A DNA stretch of 64,000 nt from Ceratocystis colombiana. Taxonomy: Eukaryota; Ascomycota; Sordariomycetes; Microascales; Ceratocystidaceae. A model generated the notes under the pieces. That model was not told the origin of the DNA, did no database searches, and was given only the letters and a program-made list of their open reading frames with translations. The stretch is taken from positions 56,978 to 120,977 of the forward strand of contig JAOSLS010000053.1 in assembly GCA_026419805.1 (NCBI GenBank), given 5' to 3'. The position numbers and the translations under genes were made by a program. Below, piece by piece: positions 44,757-55,375 of this stretch; position 1 is the stretch's first letter, and each line of letters opens with the position of its first letter.

Positions 44757-45020
44757 TTTATCCATGTATTAAGAGAACCACAGGACACGCAGGACGGACT
44801 ATCTAGGCGCTAAGCTTAGACGTCGTGCCGAGTTGTGCCGGCAGCGCAACCTTTAATAGCCCACTTCGAAAGTCCTTGCGGCCTGTCGGAAACCTATTTT
44901 CTTTTGTCATTTGAAAGGGCTTGAAGAGCAAGAAGTATATTACCCTCATTATTTGGTTAAGGCATATTTAATGGTTGGGAATTGATTGAACAAATGGAAG
45001 AAAGTAAAAGTGTTGGATTT

Positions 45021-45173
45021 TGTTGAGAAAACGTCCATGAGTGCCCCGGAGAAGGTTCGGGTAAATAGATAAGACTGGGTCTTATCTGTGGAAAAACGGG
45101 GCTACATAAGTAGAGAGAGGGAAAAGAAATATTTTCCAACTTAATACATAAAAAATAAGGACCAATTTTAACA
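45021..45173 (+). mobile_element. Solo LTR, copia family 1
   Basis: 153 bp, TGTTGAGAAAAC to TTTTAACA, almost identical to the LTRs of the copia element. Perfect 5-bp target duplication GATTT (45016-45020, 45174-45178). Evidence of LTR-LTR recombination after a separate insertion. Confidence 0.92.
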
Positions 45174-45235
45174 GATTTTAAGTGCGCGCGCTTATTGTGT
45201 ACCTTAAATAGAAAAACAAGCGTTCTTCCAAAGGC

Positions 45236-45411
45236 TGTCAGCAACCTAAGTCTAAGTCAGGGTTACCAGGATTGCTGACTGTGATCTAGTTTGCCTATAC
45301 ATTAGGGTTAATATCAGTTGAGATCCACTCTTCAGGCAAGAAACTGATGGACATAGGGCAACTTTAATAATGACTTATTGCTCCTTCTAGGACTCCTAAT
45401 ATTTACTGTTA
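45236..45411 (+). mobile_element. Degenerate solo LTR, family B
   Basis: TGTCAGCAACCTAAG to TTTACTGTTA with an internal deletion that removed the TATATAAACC part. No clear target duplication. Further on (45560-45630, minus strand) lies a small remnant of the family 1 LTR (GTAAATAGATAAGAC). Confidence 0.6.
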
Positions 45412-46182
45412 AAGACTCCTAAGAACACTGCGTGAATGTTTCTGAAGGTAATTCATTATAGACTCATAATCTGTAGAAATTAGTCCCTACACATTTTATA
45501 CAAAGTTGAATGAAAAGTTTGTTTGTCCATTTGTCCATTTGCCGTGGCTCCTTTTTCTTAGGTAAGAAGTTCGTCTTATCTATTTACCCAAACCTTCTCT
45601 GGGACACCCCACGGAAGCTCGCTCAGCACTTTCCAGCGTCAGCGTTGACCCTTTCAGAGCAAAACAGGGTCAAAGGGAGTTATCGGCTTTTGGGAAATGG
45701 TACGAAATATCCGCCCGAATAACACAATAACAAGTCTTAACATGATGAATATTCCTCCTTTGTGCAAGGATCAGCCATAAGATTGGTCAGCGGGTCAACG
45801 GCAGAGGTAGATTGACAGTGTTGTGAAATTAGGTTATATTATTAAGAGAACTAAGATTTACATGCTAACCATATATAAATCGGGTGATTATCCGACATTC
45901 TACCGAACAGGGTCAGATTCTGCACAACAGACAGAATCCCTGGAGCATGGAATGCACTAATAGAAAATTTCCAGCCAATCAGAGTGCATAAGATCTGACG
46001 CCCACATAAGCCTGACGCCCGTGCAGCAAAATGTTATGCACGAAGAAATTGCTATTGTTCCGACAGCCCATGTAGTAATTGCCCTGCTCTCAAAATCTTG
46101 CCTAGGTAAGCTAATGGGTCAATTGAATAATCCAACGGAGGGCACATGTAGCCGTCCCCGTGCGCTAGTGGGGGGCCGGGGC

Positions 46183-46316
46183 TGTTGTGGTGATTTTGCA
46201 TGAAGAACTTTCCAATTAGTCAATATACATAATTTCCTGGGACTGAATAAAAACTGCGTGATCTGGGCCAGTGACATGCCAGTGCCGCAGTGCGGTTGAG
46301 ACTTCGCATCACTACC
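46183..46316 (-). mobile_element. Solo LTR, family D, upstream of J
   Basis: 134 bp, plus strand TGTTGTGGTGATTTTG to CACTACC; perfect 5-bp target duplication GGGGC (46178-46182, 46317-46321). It lies about 60 bp before the J core promoter. Same insertion site as 29626-29759 before H, so the insertion is older than the H/J duplication. Confidence 0.85.
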
Positions 46317-46364
46317 GGGGCGATAGAACCAAGCGGCACGTAACTATCGCCGCGAAAGACTAGG

Positions 46365-46405
46365 GGCATTTGCAGCATATAAGAGCGGTTGTGGTCCTCT
46401 GCTTC
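46365..46405 (+). promoter_or_regulatory. Core promoter block of J with TATAAG element
   Basis: TTTGCAGCATATAAGAGCGG at about 46369-46388, 170-190 bp before the ATG, shared with H, I and F; TATA intact. Confidence 0.55.
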
Positions 46406-46559
46406 AGTCGTCTTTGGAGATCATCCCTCACTACTGTTTTTCATATCTCCACGGCGTTTTTCTCCTCTGCCTTTCTCTTTTGGTTCCTAAGCATAGCTTT
46501 TCTTAGCTGCAGCGTCTTTCCCCATCCTCATACTTCCATATCTAGCTCGCGATTTGCCC

Positions 46560-47021
46560 ATGATGCGTCTCATTATTGCTGCTCTTATCGCTGCCGCAGT
46601 TGGTGAAGCCACCATTCGCGTCATCAAAGTGACTGATCGAGGCTTTGTGCCTAAAGTCTTGGAAGCCGGAGATGGAGACATTCTCGAGTTCCATTTTGTG
46701 AAGGGCATTCACTCCGTCGCCCAAAGCTCCTTTGAAAACCCCTGTAGTTTACTCCCCGGCGGCTTCGCTTCCGGGTTTATGCTCACCCCGATGGAACGGT
46801 CGGTGAACAGCAGGGTTTTCCAGGTACCAGTTACCAGCGATGAGCCAATTTGGTTTTACAATGGTTCCCTGAAGCGTTGCCACGAAGATGGACACGTAGG
46901 TGTAGTCAATCCTCCTGCAAGTAATAGCCATCAAAGCTTCCAAGAATCCGCCCTTCGCCAGACATCCACCGAGGACGTTGTAGAAAGGGTTGGTGGTGAA
47001 TGGGTCCCAATATTTGAATAA
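46560..47021 (+). CDS. Secreted cupredoxin-like protein, paralogue J (short form)
   Basis: 153 residues from the first of two adjacent ATGs, no intron. Close copy of H: signal peptide MMRLIIAALIAAAVGEA without propeptide, then TIRVIKVTDRGF. Marks: GDILEFHFVKGIHSVAQSSF, NPC, GGFASGFM, VFQVPV, PIWFYNGSLKRCHEDGHVG, VVNPP. It keeps the NPC motif that H lost. First His present, Asn (NGS sequon) for the Cys ligand, Lys-Arg where the second His should be, His at the Met position. Its flanks (46143 to about 47880) match those of H without the two later insertions, so this is the cleaner copy of the block. Likely secreted. Confidence 0.87.
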   Translation: MMRLIIAALIAAAVGEATIRVIKVTDRGFVPKVLEAGDGDILEFHFVKGIHSVAQSSFENPCSLLPGGFASGFMLTPMERSVNSRVFQVPVTSDEPIWFYNGSLKRCHEDGHVGVVNPPASNSHQSFQESALRQTSTEDVVERVGGEWVPIFE

Positions 47022-49853
47022 GGCTGGCGACGCCTTGTAGCAGATTTGGAATTAATAGATTGACACGATACGTTGATAGGTTGGGTGTTGATAGGGTGGA
47101 AACTGGGCTTGCATTTAAAGTGATTGAATAGGTCGATGTGATAGGAGTACTAAAGTTACTTGGGGATAGAAGGCGAAGCACTAATATCAGATTCCAGCTT
47201 GTAATACTATGTTTGGTCTCCAAGTTTGTCTTATGCTTAGTGTCAGGTTGTCATTATCAAAACAAAAAAAAAATCTAGTTCTATTTGAGTCCAAGCCTCT
47301 GGCTACTTTAGGCCTGGTAACATTTGAAGCAGAAAACATCAGGAAAGGTTCCTGGAGGTTGAGGAGAGGGACCTTGCTAAGCTAATAGATACACTTAGGG
47401 GAGGGGATGCTGCCGCGACTACCACTTCGTGAATGCTTGTTTTCACAAGTACTACCAAGAGGCTTGTTTAGACCCTCAGCGCCTTTGGCACTACTGTAGA
47501 AATTGCTGCCCATAGGAATACGCTGCGGTATAGTTTATGTTAGATATGAGTGTTGCTAAGAATGAGGGCTAATGAAACTTGTTGCATACGTTGATTGCAG
47601 TGAAGAACAACAAGGTAGATGGCAAGGGGCGTTTTGTTTTCTCTTTCGTTGTTTCTTTTTGCTAATCTACACTGATTGCTGAAACTCGAAAGAGCCTCAA
47701 AAAGAGCATAAGAAAATCAAGCTTTCCGAGGATGCATCACTTAGATTCTGTTTTCATCTGCTACCTGCTGCTTAGGCGGTAGATTGGTTGTCCTTGGCTA
47801 AAAGCGATCCTGCGTCAGCACCTCTTCCACCAAGGTCTTGCCCATGAACCTTCTCTGAGATAGAAAGGAGTGATCCTAATCAGCCCTAGATTTAGCTGCC
47901 AGGCGCCGTGTAATCATTACGGTAACAAGGATGTGGGATAAACTACTAATACTTTAACTCCTTGTCTGCATCCCACACAACCAGGGGTTAGTGACCGATT
48001 GAATCCTTACACTGCTAGAAGCAACATACACTCACTCAGGCACTCAGCATCTTAGCGCACTTGCGTACTAGGCTTAGGTCTCGTATCATCTTGATGCAGA
48101 AGAAATACCCAATACTAGGAGACTAGGTCGTCCAAGGGTAGATCCTATAAGTAAGCGAGCGATCGGGTAAAGTAGAATGCGAATTCAAGTGCAGAGATAA
48201 AAAAAGCATTCGGAATATCCAAGAGGCTATGGCCCACTCAGTCACTCAATCCTCCTTTCACATGTATACAAATACGGAGTTTAGACTCATGAATCTAGCC
48301 AGCTTACCATCTAGTCTCACAGTAGACTTGACAGGTTATTGCGGATTTCCTAGTCAGCTTTCCCAACACAAGTACCTACTATGCACCTTTGACTAGGAAC
48401 CCATAGAAACCGTCAACCGTGTTACCAATAGTAAGTCGAGCGATCCTAAATACGCCCAGAAACATGCAGTTGTCTGTCGTGGCCGGTTGTAGCACGTCGG
48501 TAATAAGTAGATTGACACCTAGTGGTTGATTTGGACATGCACCTTCATTAGCATTTCTAAAAGGGGCTGGACTACTATTGTTGTTTATTGCGAATGGCCC
48601 CCCCTACTCCTTCATTGCTTTAAAATAAGAATCAGCAATGGGTTAATTAGAAGCGGCTTCATAGAGTCTTTGCTCATAAGCCCAAGTAAAGTGCAGAGAG
48701 GCGTGGTCCTCCCCCATTCTTTTATTCCTCATTTCTTCTTGACACGCATGCTTGCCATGAAATGCGGGATACTGTGTCACTGGCATGCCGGATGCAACTG
48801 ATAAGATGCAGATGGGAATGTGGAGGAAAAGACGGAAGCATTAGATTAGCATTGGTGCTGGTGAAACCGCTGTCAGCTGAAAGTATCCACACAAGAACAA
48901 TGCCGTAAGCGTGATGTGCTTCTCGCGAGTGCTGCGGGCTCCCAATGAAATCGTGTGGGGCTTCTTCTTTCTAGAAGAGTAAAGATAGTGTAGAGAAGTC
49001 CCTCAGAAGTACCAGCAACAACAATTCTAAGCTTTGGCATACCTGGGTTATTTGATTTGTAAGAATCATCTAGAATTAAGACTCCAAATCCAAGATAGGC
49101 CGATACAAGGGGGGAGAGATTTCAGCTTAAAACACCGGTTTGTTCAAGGTCTCTATTACAATCTTCAGTTGGGCAGTTACAAATGCACGTAATGCCAATA
49201 TATTCTCCATCCTATGATATACACCTGTTTCATTCTGAATACACTTAGGCTGCACTATTAAATTCATAGTGTCAACGAATGACTGCTACTTGTCCCTAGT
49301 CTGTACACCTATACATTTTCGCTCCACTAATGAGCCGCTCCATGAGTGTATATTTACGAGCCTAGGGAATATGTTGGCAACACAGCATCATTGATTACAG
49401 CCTTGGACTTGACTCCAAGTGCTATGTAATAGTGAAGGCGATGAGCTGTTGCTAGCGTTACACACACCTATTGATGTGTAACCAAGTGGATACAACTACA
49501 ATGCAGCAAAAACGATGTAAGCTCATCATTTTTTTTACAGGCCACTAGATGCTTGTTTTAGATGCCACATGGTTGCGCTTGTGCAGCTTGTATTTTGGTG
49601 TATACACCATATACTTTGTATGTCGAAAAAAACGGGCTAATTTACGTGGAATTAGGGATGGGATAGTGCTTGTAGTGTTTCCAAGCAGTGTGACTGATTG
49701 ACGACATGAGATGGCTGATTGGCAAAATGAAATACATCTGCTTGTTCCTTGCCGTGGCCATGTCTAGCCAGCAGCGCAAGTCTTTGTATACCGCTATTTC
49801 ATCAGTAAGAAGCAAAACTGCGGCCGTTAGCTAGGCCGTCTATTATATCATCC
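47022..49853. other. Duplicated block end and gene-free region
   Basis: Up to about 47880 this is the downstream part of the H/J block. From 47880 to 49853 I see no gene; the stretch near 47940 (GATAAACTACTAAT) resembles the region after I at 34837. Confidence 0.4.
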
Positions 49854-50206
49854 TGTTAGTAACTTAAGTAAGGGTTACTAGGATTACTAACCCTGATCCA
49901 GCTCGCCCAACCGCTAGGGATAGTATCAGACATCTAGGGCCTTTTTGACAGTGAAGATTAGGAGGACGTACTGAATGTGCTGTAAAGAGGAGAAGAAGGA
50001 ATAAGTGAATATTGCTGTTTTTCTGTATCTATTTAAGTCTTGTCTGAAGAACGGATCTCAGCCGGTTTATATATCCATCACTACCATGTTCTAGATCAGG
50101 GACGACGCCTTGGAAGAAGACCCTTCATGTCTGATACTAACCCTAATGTTTGTGCGAACTGGATCAGGGTCAGCAGTCCTAGTAACCCTGACTTAGGTTA
50201 CTAACA
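49854..50206. mobile_element. Two family B LTR copies in inverted orientation
   Basis: 49854-49945 is the first ~92 bp in plus orientation (TGTTAGTAACTTAAG to CTAGGGCC). It joins at 49946 a full minus-oriented copy ending GGTTACTAACA at 50206, which includes CGGTTTATATATCC and GGAGGACGTACTGAATG. The truncated copy has lost its 3' part. Confidence 0.65.
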
Positions 50207-51170
50207 CGACGCCCATGAGAATATAAGGCCCACGAATTTAATATCGTACATGATAAGCATGCACACCAAAAATCAAACAATTTTATTTTCTTCCATTTGA
50301 TCAATCAATTTAGCGGTAGGGAATGATTAATGTGGCATTAGACTCGTCGTTGAGCATGGTTTAATGCAAATAGACTCTTTCAGGCCGTTCAACTCCGATG
50401 TGGTCATTAGGCCACCCACCCATTGAGTGAAGTTATGTAATGCCAGTCGGCTATCTTCCTGAACTCATCAAGAAACCAGTGTTTCTAAAGTTAATTATGT
50501 TGGAATATTATGCCAAGAGTCAAGGCGCTACTGTAAACAGAAGTAGCTTCGATGAACAAGGTCCAACTTTGAGTTTGTGGTTCCTTGAGAAGAGTCTTCT
50601 GCTTCAGGTTCGCGCTTCCAACGATTGGGCTGTCCAGCCGTCATGAAGACAGTCTAGTCGGCCAAATTTCAAACTATGGTGAAATGGAACTGTGGACTTG
50701 CCAAAACTAATCATGATGTCTCGTTCATCAATATTAATAGTATTCTCGGGCCGAATCTAGCCATACTAATCCTCCCTGGTATTGAAGTACCAACGAACTG
50801 TTTTGGACGTAGATGATTCAAACTTACTAGCTTCTTGATGTCTATCAGCCTTGGTCTTAAGGCCCGAGTGGTGATTAATGAAGCTGGCTGCCCAGCTGGG
50901 TCTGAAGTCCGGTTAGTCGCCTTGTTGTCTTAACATTCCCATAACATAAACACGAATAATATGATTGTAGGATGGGGCGTACCCCAGAGACTCCCCACGG
51001 AGACTCCAGAAAGCCAGCTTGTCTTCCTGATTCTTTGATAGCCATTGAATAGGCTGTATTTGCTCTTTCACAGCCGCCTGACCAGTAAGTCTGCCGATGA
51101 GAGCGGTTCAAGGCACTCATTGTCGCTGAGACATTTGTGAGGGTGAAAAGCCATTATCGGTGACATCCAA
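50207..51170. other. Gene-free region left of the tandem units
   Basis: No gene recognised. 50970-51170 is homologous to 61640-61855 (AGAAAGCCAG, TTCAAGGCACTC, GTGACATCCAATGTAATCTC), so the duplicated unit at the right end of the window extends further left than the K/L units do. Confidence 0.45.
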
Positions 51171-52249
51171 TGTAATCTCAGCCATGACGTCTTCTGTAGA
51201 TTTGGAGCGAGGCCGCGATGGAGGCATTGCGATCATGTTGTGAGGGACTATCGGGAATAATATTGGAAAAGAGTGGCGAGGAAATTAGGGATTGAAGTGG
51301 TATTATTTCCTTATTGCTACTTACATATATATAGAGTATCCAACTTAACAGTTTGAGAATAGAATGAGGAATCCCAACCAATTCTATACTTAACAGAAGA
51401 CGCTACTTTTACATAATCTTCATTCTAGTCGAGATATACGTAAATGGAAGTCTTCAGTTTTCGTGGGCGAATTGTTCTTTTGCCTGACGAAAGGGATGCA
51501 TTGTAGGCGTCATGGCAGATTTACAAGGATAGGGCAGCGTGTTCTCTGGTAGAGCCAAGTAGAGGAGAATCACAGGGCAAAGACGGCCTAGAATAAAGGA
51601 GAGAAGACTACGCGACGGACTAGAAAGAACATTCCCCTCTGCTCCAATCGTACTTCACGAGTTTGTCTCCTGCTGCCGTTCCTCGCTTCTTCCTTCTAAA
51701 TATCTCTCCAAGGCAATCCTCCAGCTTGGCTCTGCGATGATGCCTGGGGCCAGTGCACGCTGGTCATATGGGTATGACTAGTGAATGATCTTAATGAGAA
51801 TAATTGGTGGTATGTTAGCTTTGTCAGAGCTTCTTATGTCTAGGGACAGACGCGCGCTTAATGAGAGCATACTAGTCATTTGTCCACAGCTGTTTTGGTA
51901 CAAGACTATCGTAGGGTTGAGAGTCTCTGGATCTAGGGGTTGACTACACTTGTATCTTTTCACTAGCTAGGGAGTCAGAGAGTAGTGTTCTATTTTCACC
52001 GACGTAGATAAAGCGAGAATTCCGCAGATAGTCTTGAGCTTTTGAGATTGGGTTGGATTTTGGAGGATGTGTCGAGATCTCATAGTGACATAGTAAAGAG
52101 CTAGAAACGGAAGCGGAAACGGGAATGGAAACGGAACTTTACATGCAAATTTAAATGTGCTTGGGCACTTCTATACCCCCTGCTTTAGACCTAGGACCAG
52201 CGCTTTGATCAAGGAATTCTCTAGACTTTAGCCTGGCGGGCAAGCTAAG

Positions 52250-52835
52250 CTCTTGTTAGCCCAGTGCCGCCTGAGAAGGAGGCTGAACCCTGACCCCTTG
52301 AGACTCAAAGACCCCCAAACCCAAAGACTGGTTGGGGGTCAGTCCGAGTAAGATTAGTTGCAAGACATAAACGCACCTCTCCAGAGTCAATTCCAGAGGC
52401 TAAGGTCTTCCAAGAGAACAAAGATTGTGTCAGTTCTGCATAAAGTTACCTTGCTAGAGGCTAGCGTCAAGGACCTTGACTAAGTGAATGAGATACTAAG
52501 CTGGCGCTAGAGAGCAAAAAGGACCTGAATACAGAGAAGAAGGGCAATGGCAGTAGAGGAAGGAAAATGATCAATTGATCAAATGGATGTGGATGTGTGG
52601 GTAGTAGCTGAATATTCGAGAAGGGGTAGTTAAGGGATATCGGCATGACCGGCAGTTCGGTGTAGTGTCTGCGGCAAGACGAGTCATAATGTAAGAACAT
52701 GCTAGATAGTGCTAGAGACATCAAAGGAAGAGTCTAGTGCATAATTTGTATTGATTGAATCCTTTTTTATGTTTTTATTGCCATTTCTAGAAAGAGAGGG
52801 TTGAGAGTTTTGTTTCACTAACTTACCAAGTACGT
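52250..52835 (+). pseudogene. pogo/Fot1-type transposase 3' end, decayed
   Basis: Plus strand near 52560-52700 shows the C-terminal pattern of these transposases with stops: a basic stretch, IDQMDVDVWVVAEYS, then CGKTSHNVRTC, a zinc-knuckle remnant. The terminal sequence GGTTGAGAGTTTTGTTTCAC (about 52800-52820) resembles the inverted end of the relic at 43530. Catalytic domain absent. Confidence 0.65.
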
Positions 52836-54259
52836 TATTTCTTTTTGTCACCTATTTTATTTTAAATATTTTATAACTTTATACGAACAGACCCCTGGCT
52901 ATAGGTCCTATATTGAGAAAAAGAAGCTTGCCATTAATTGGCATTCTTCCTATTACCATTTAGCAACGTAAGAAAGGCTCGGGATCGGCTAACGCTGTTA
53001 TGCATGTCCGGAGTTCTCGTGACCGAGCCCTTCGGGCGTTCGAATGTTCCGAAAGTATCTAGCTCACTTCTGGTGCTGGGTCTGGGTATTGTATTGTTTC
53101 TAGAAGTCACTGTGTAGTCAATGAATCCCACGTCTTCTGGCCACCAGTTGGCTCCTCATCGGTCTTTTGCGCATAAAATCCCTTCAAGTGTAGGTGCGTT
53201 TGCTTGGATAGGTGACTAGTGACAAACCTAATCTAGAGCACCACAGAAAAGGGGAATAGCAAGGTTATCCAAGTCTAGTTTTGAGCAAGTGTGTACAGAT
53301 GCTAGTCCAGTGGACGTAGCCAGAGCTGGTGGTGAGAGTGGTAGGTTCTATAATGTAGACTCGTGTCACTCTTTGCCATAACTGAACGTGTTCACAAACA
53401 GTGCCTTGAGCTTGAACTTGGATTTAGGTAACGTCTACGGGAAAATACCAAGACCAGACGACGACTACTGTATTTGCCTTTGCCTGGCTCTTCGCTACCC
53501 TGATTATCTAGTTATTAGACTGTTCTATTTGGCCAAAGCTTGACTTGAAACTAGGTGAAATGCGAGCAGCCGAGTGAAGGCTCGGTGGTGAGCATCTAGG
53601 TGCGTATATCATCCACTACTACTCGGCTATTTTGCCTTCCGGGTGTTTTCTATGTGTAAGCCTTTTGGTATTGTCTACTGGAAAAAAGGTAGAGTTTGGT
53701 GGGACCACGGAGAACTGGCCATGGGTTGCTCAAAGCCTGTCTAAAGCAACTTGCAAACACTTGGGTGGCATGGTGTTGGTCCGTTTTGTGAATTGCAAGT
53801 TAGTGGGCGTGATCACCGATTCTGTCATAGCGCCACGTGAGGCGCCGGTAGTGAGATGCACGCATGGTCCTCATGCCTGTCTGTCTATTCCTAGCTGTGG
53901 AATCCACTGTAAAGCATGCGTATGTGCTAAATTCTGAATAATGAAAAGGAATGTCGAGTCTAGAGCAGGCCGTTGATTGGCTAGTCCTACCCTACCACAT
54001 TAGCTCACTTTTGCTTGCTAACAATTCTTCCATGTTAAGATGGTTGAGTTGAGTTAACTCGAGCCACCATATGGCTTGCAATTCCTAGTCCTGCACGCAA
54101 CTATGGATATTGTCACCATTAAGCTTCACTCTAGAAGTTCGCGTCATACGGCCCGCCGGGAAAACCATGTATTCCGGAGGCAATGTCCAGAGCCGTCGCG
54201 GAGCTCTGCGAAAGGCAAAAAGAACCCAGGGACTGAGTAGTCTGGAGATCTGGAGCTTG

Positions 54260-54275
54260 TTAAGATATAAACCTC
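54260..54275 (+). promoter_or_regulatory. TATA-like element of gene K
   Basis: AGATATAAACC about 175 bp before the ATG; the same position in unit 2 reads TGATATAAATC (58349-58359) before gene L. Both are followed by a long pyrimidine-rich leader with identical CTTCAACATG start context. Confidence 0.5.
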
Positions 54276-54446
54276 GAGCTGGCCGCTATCTCGAGACTTC
54301 ACTCCCTTCTTCTTTCACTACACTCATCGCTTCCATCTCTACACATCCTTCTTTCTGCCTAAGCTTACCTCTTCGAACCCCTCCAAGTATACTCTACATC
54401 TTTTAAATTTTCGTCCTTTGCACCTTTCTTCTTCCAAGCCTTCAAC

Positions 54447-54947
54447 ATGCGTTTCACCCTCGCTGCTCTTCTCGCTGCCACTGCTGCCATGGCCATACCT
54501 ACTGTGACTCCTGAGGATACCCCTTCCAAAGTTGCCAAGCGTGCCACCACTCATACTGTTTGGGTTGGTGACACGATCGAGCCTGAGAATCTTGTTGCCC
54601 AAGTTGGTGACAAGGTTGAATTCCATTTCTTGCCAGGCGTACACTCTGTTGTTCGGTCTTCCTTTAACGATCCTTGCAGCTCAAATGGCGGGTTTGCCTC
54701 AAGTAGTGTTGTAACGAAAAACACACAGAGTGAGAATTCTTTTGCTTTTGTAATTGAAGTCAAGAGCATGAAGCCAATTTGGTACTACAACGGTGCTGGC
54801 TCGGCTTGCCAGAGCGGCGTCGTCGGCTCTATAAACTCTCCCGAAAAAAAGGGACATAGTATTGATGACTTCCGCAGGGCTGCGAAGACTGAGCATCATA
54901 CAGAAAACCCTCCGGAGCCTAAGGGCGGTAGTTTTGTTCTGGCCTAG
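54447..54947 (+). CDS. Secreted cupredoxin-like protein, paralogue K
   Basis: 166 residues, no intron. Signal peptide MRFTLAALLAATAAMA, then a 16-residue propeptide ending in a dibasic Lys-Arg (KVAKR), a Kex2-type site, then the mature strand ATTHTVWVGD. Marks: VGDKVEFHFLPGVHSVVRSSF, DPC, GGFASSSV, FVIEV, PIWYYNGAGSACQSGVVG. This is the member closest in layout to ordinary fungal cupredoxin-like proteins (WFYC...HCxSGMVG), but Cys is Asn, His is Ala and Met is Val, so only the first His remains. L is its tandem copy; the first 48 residues are identical in the two. Likely secreted. Confidence 0.88.
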   Translation: MRFTLAALLAATAAMAIPTVTPEDTPSKVAKRATTHTVWVGDTIEPENLVAQVGDKVEFHFLPGVHSVVRSSFNDPCSSNGGFASSSVVTKNTQSENSFAFVIEVKSMKPIWYYNGAGSACQSGVVGSINSPEKKGHSIDDFRRAAKTEHHTENPPEPKGGSFVLA

Positions 54948-55375
54948 ATTTCCTTGTACTGGGGCGTATCTAGCGGGGTTATACAGCAGCATTATACTCA
55001 AAATTTGGCAGGCAAATAGAGTGTAGATTAGATCTTAATGTTTGAACCAGTTGACTTGTTAAAGTTATTACTTCTACAGTACGGCCTTGGACTGCATTCC
55101 TTTTATAGTGCTCATGAGGATTCATGGATCTTCAGCCACAAGAGGCATGAATAAGTGACGCACGTATGGGACGCCACTTAAGAAGTATAGTGTGCTACAC
55201 AACACAGAGACAACGCATGCGGTAGAGTAGCTGGAGACTGGAAGAATACTTTTGGATCGGCCAACTCTAAGGTTGTGATGTAGAGATCTAGCACCCCAAG
55301 GTCGCAGGTGATTCTTGCGTAACAATTCAGAATAGGAAATACAGTATGAAGACTAGTCTGCGTGATTGTAGTTCA
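54948..55375. other. Unit 1 sequence after K
   Basis: No gene. Homologous to 59036-59650 after L, where a family C solo LTR has been inserted. Confidence 0.5.

Larger units (their letters stand above)
51171..55375. repeat. Tandem segmental duplication, unit 1 (gene K)
   Basis: About 4.2 kb, repeated in direct orientation at 55376-59650. Matching stretches include GGGACTATC/AAGAATAATATTGGAA (51243/55453), AGAAACGGAAGCGGAAACGG (52104/56336), GTACGTTATTTCTTTTTGTC (52830/56620), GAGCAGCCGAGTGAAGG (53563/57647), and the complete gene K/L promoter. Unit 1 contains an extra ~490 bp of a pogo-type relic (52250-52740), mostly deleted from unit 2. Confidence 0.85.

Noticed and set aside
44862..44890. 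Short stretch CACTTCGAAAGTCCTTGCGG resembling the cupredoxin SSFESPC codons
   Set aside because: Only about 20 bp of likeness with no flanking similarity; too short to call a gene relic, although the location fits.
50440..50646. 68-codon plus frame with moderate hydrophobicity
   Set aside because: No homologous frame in other copies of the region, no motif, and no start context or leader of note.
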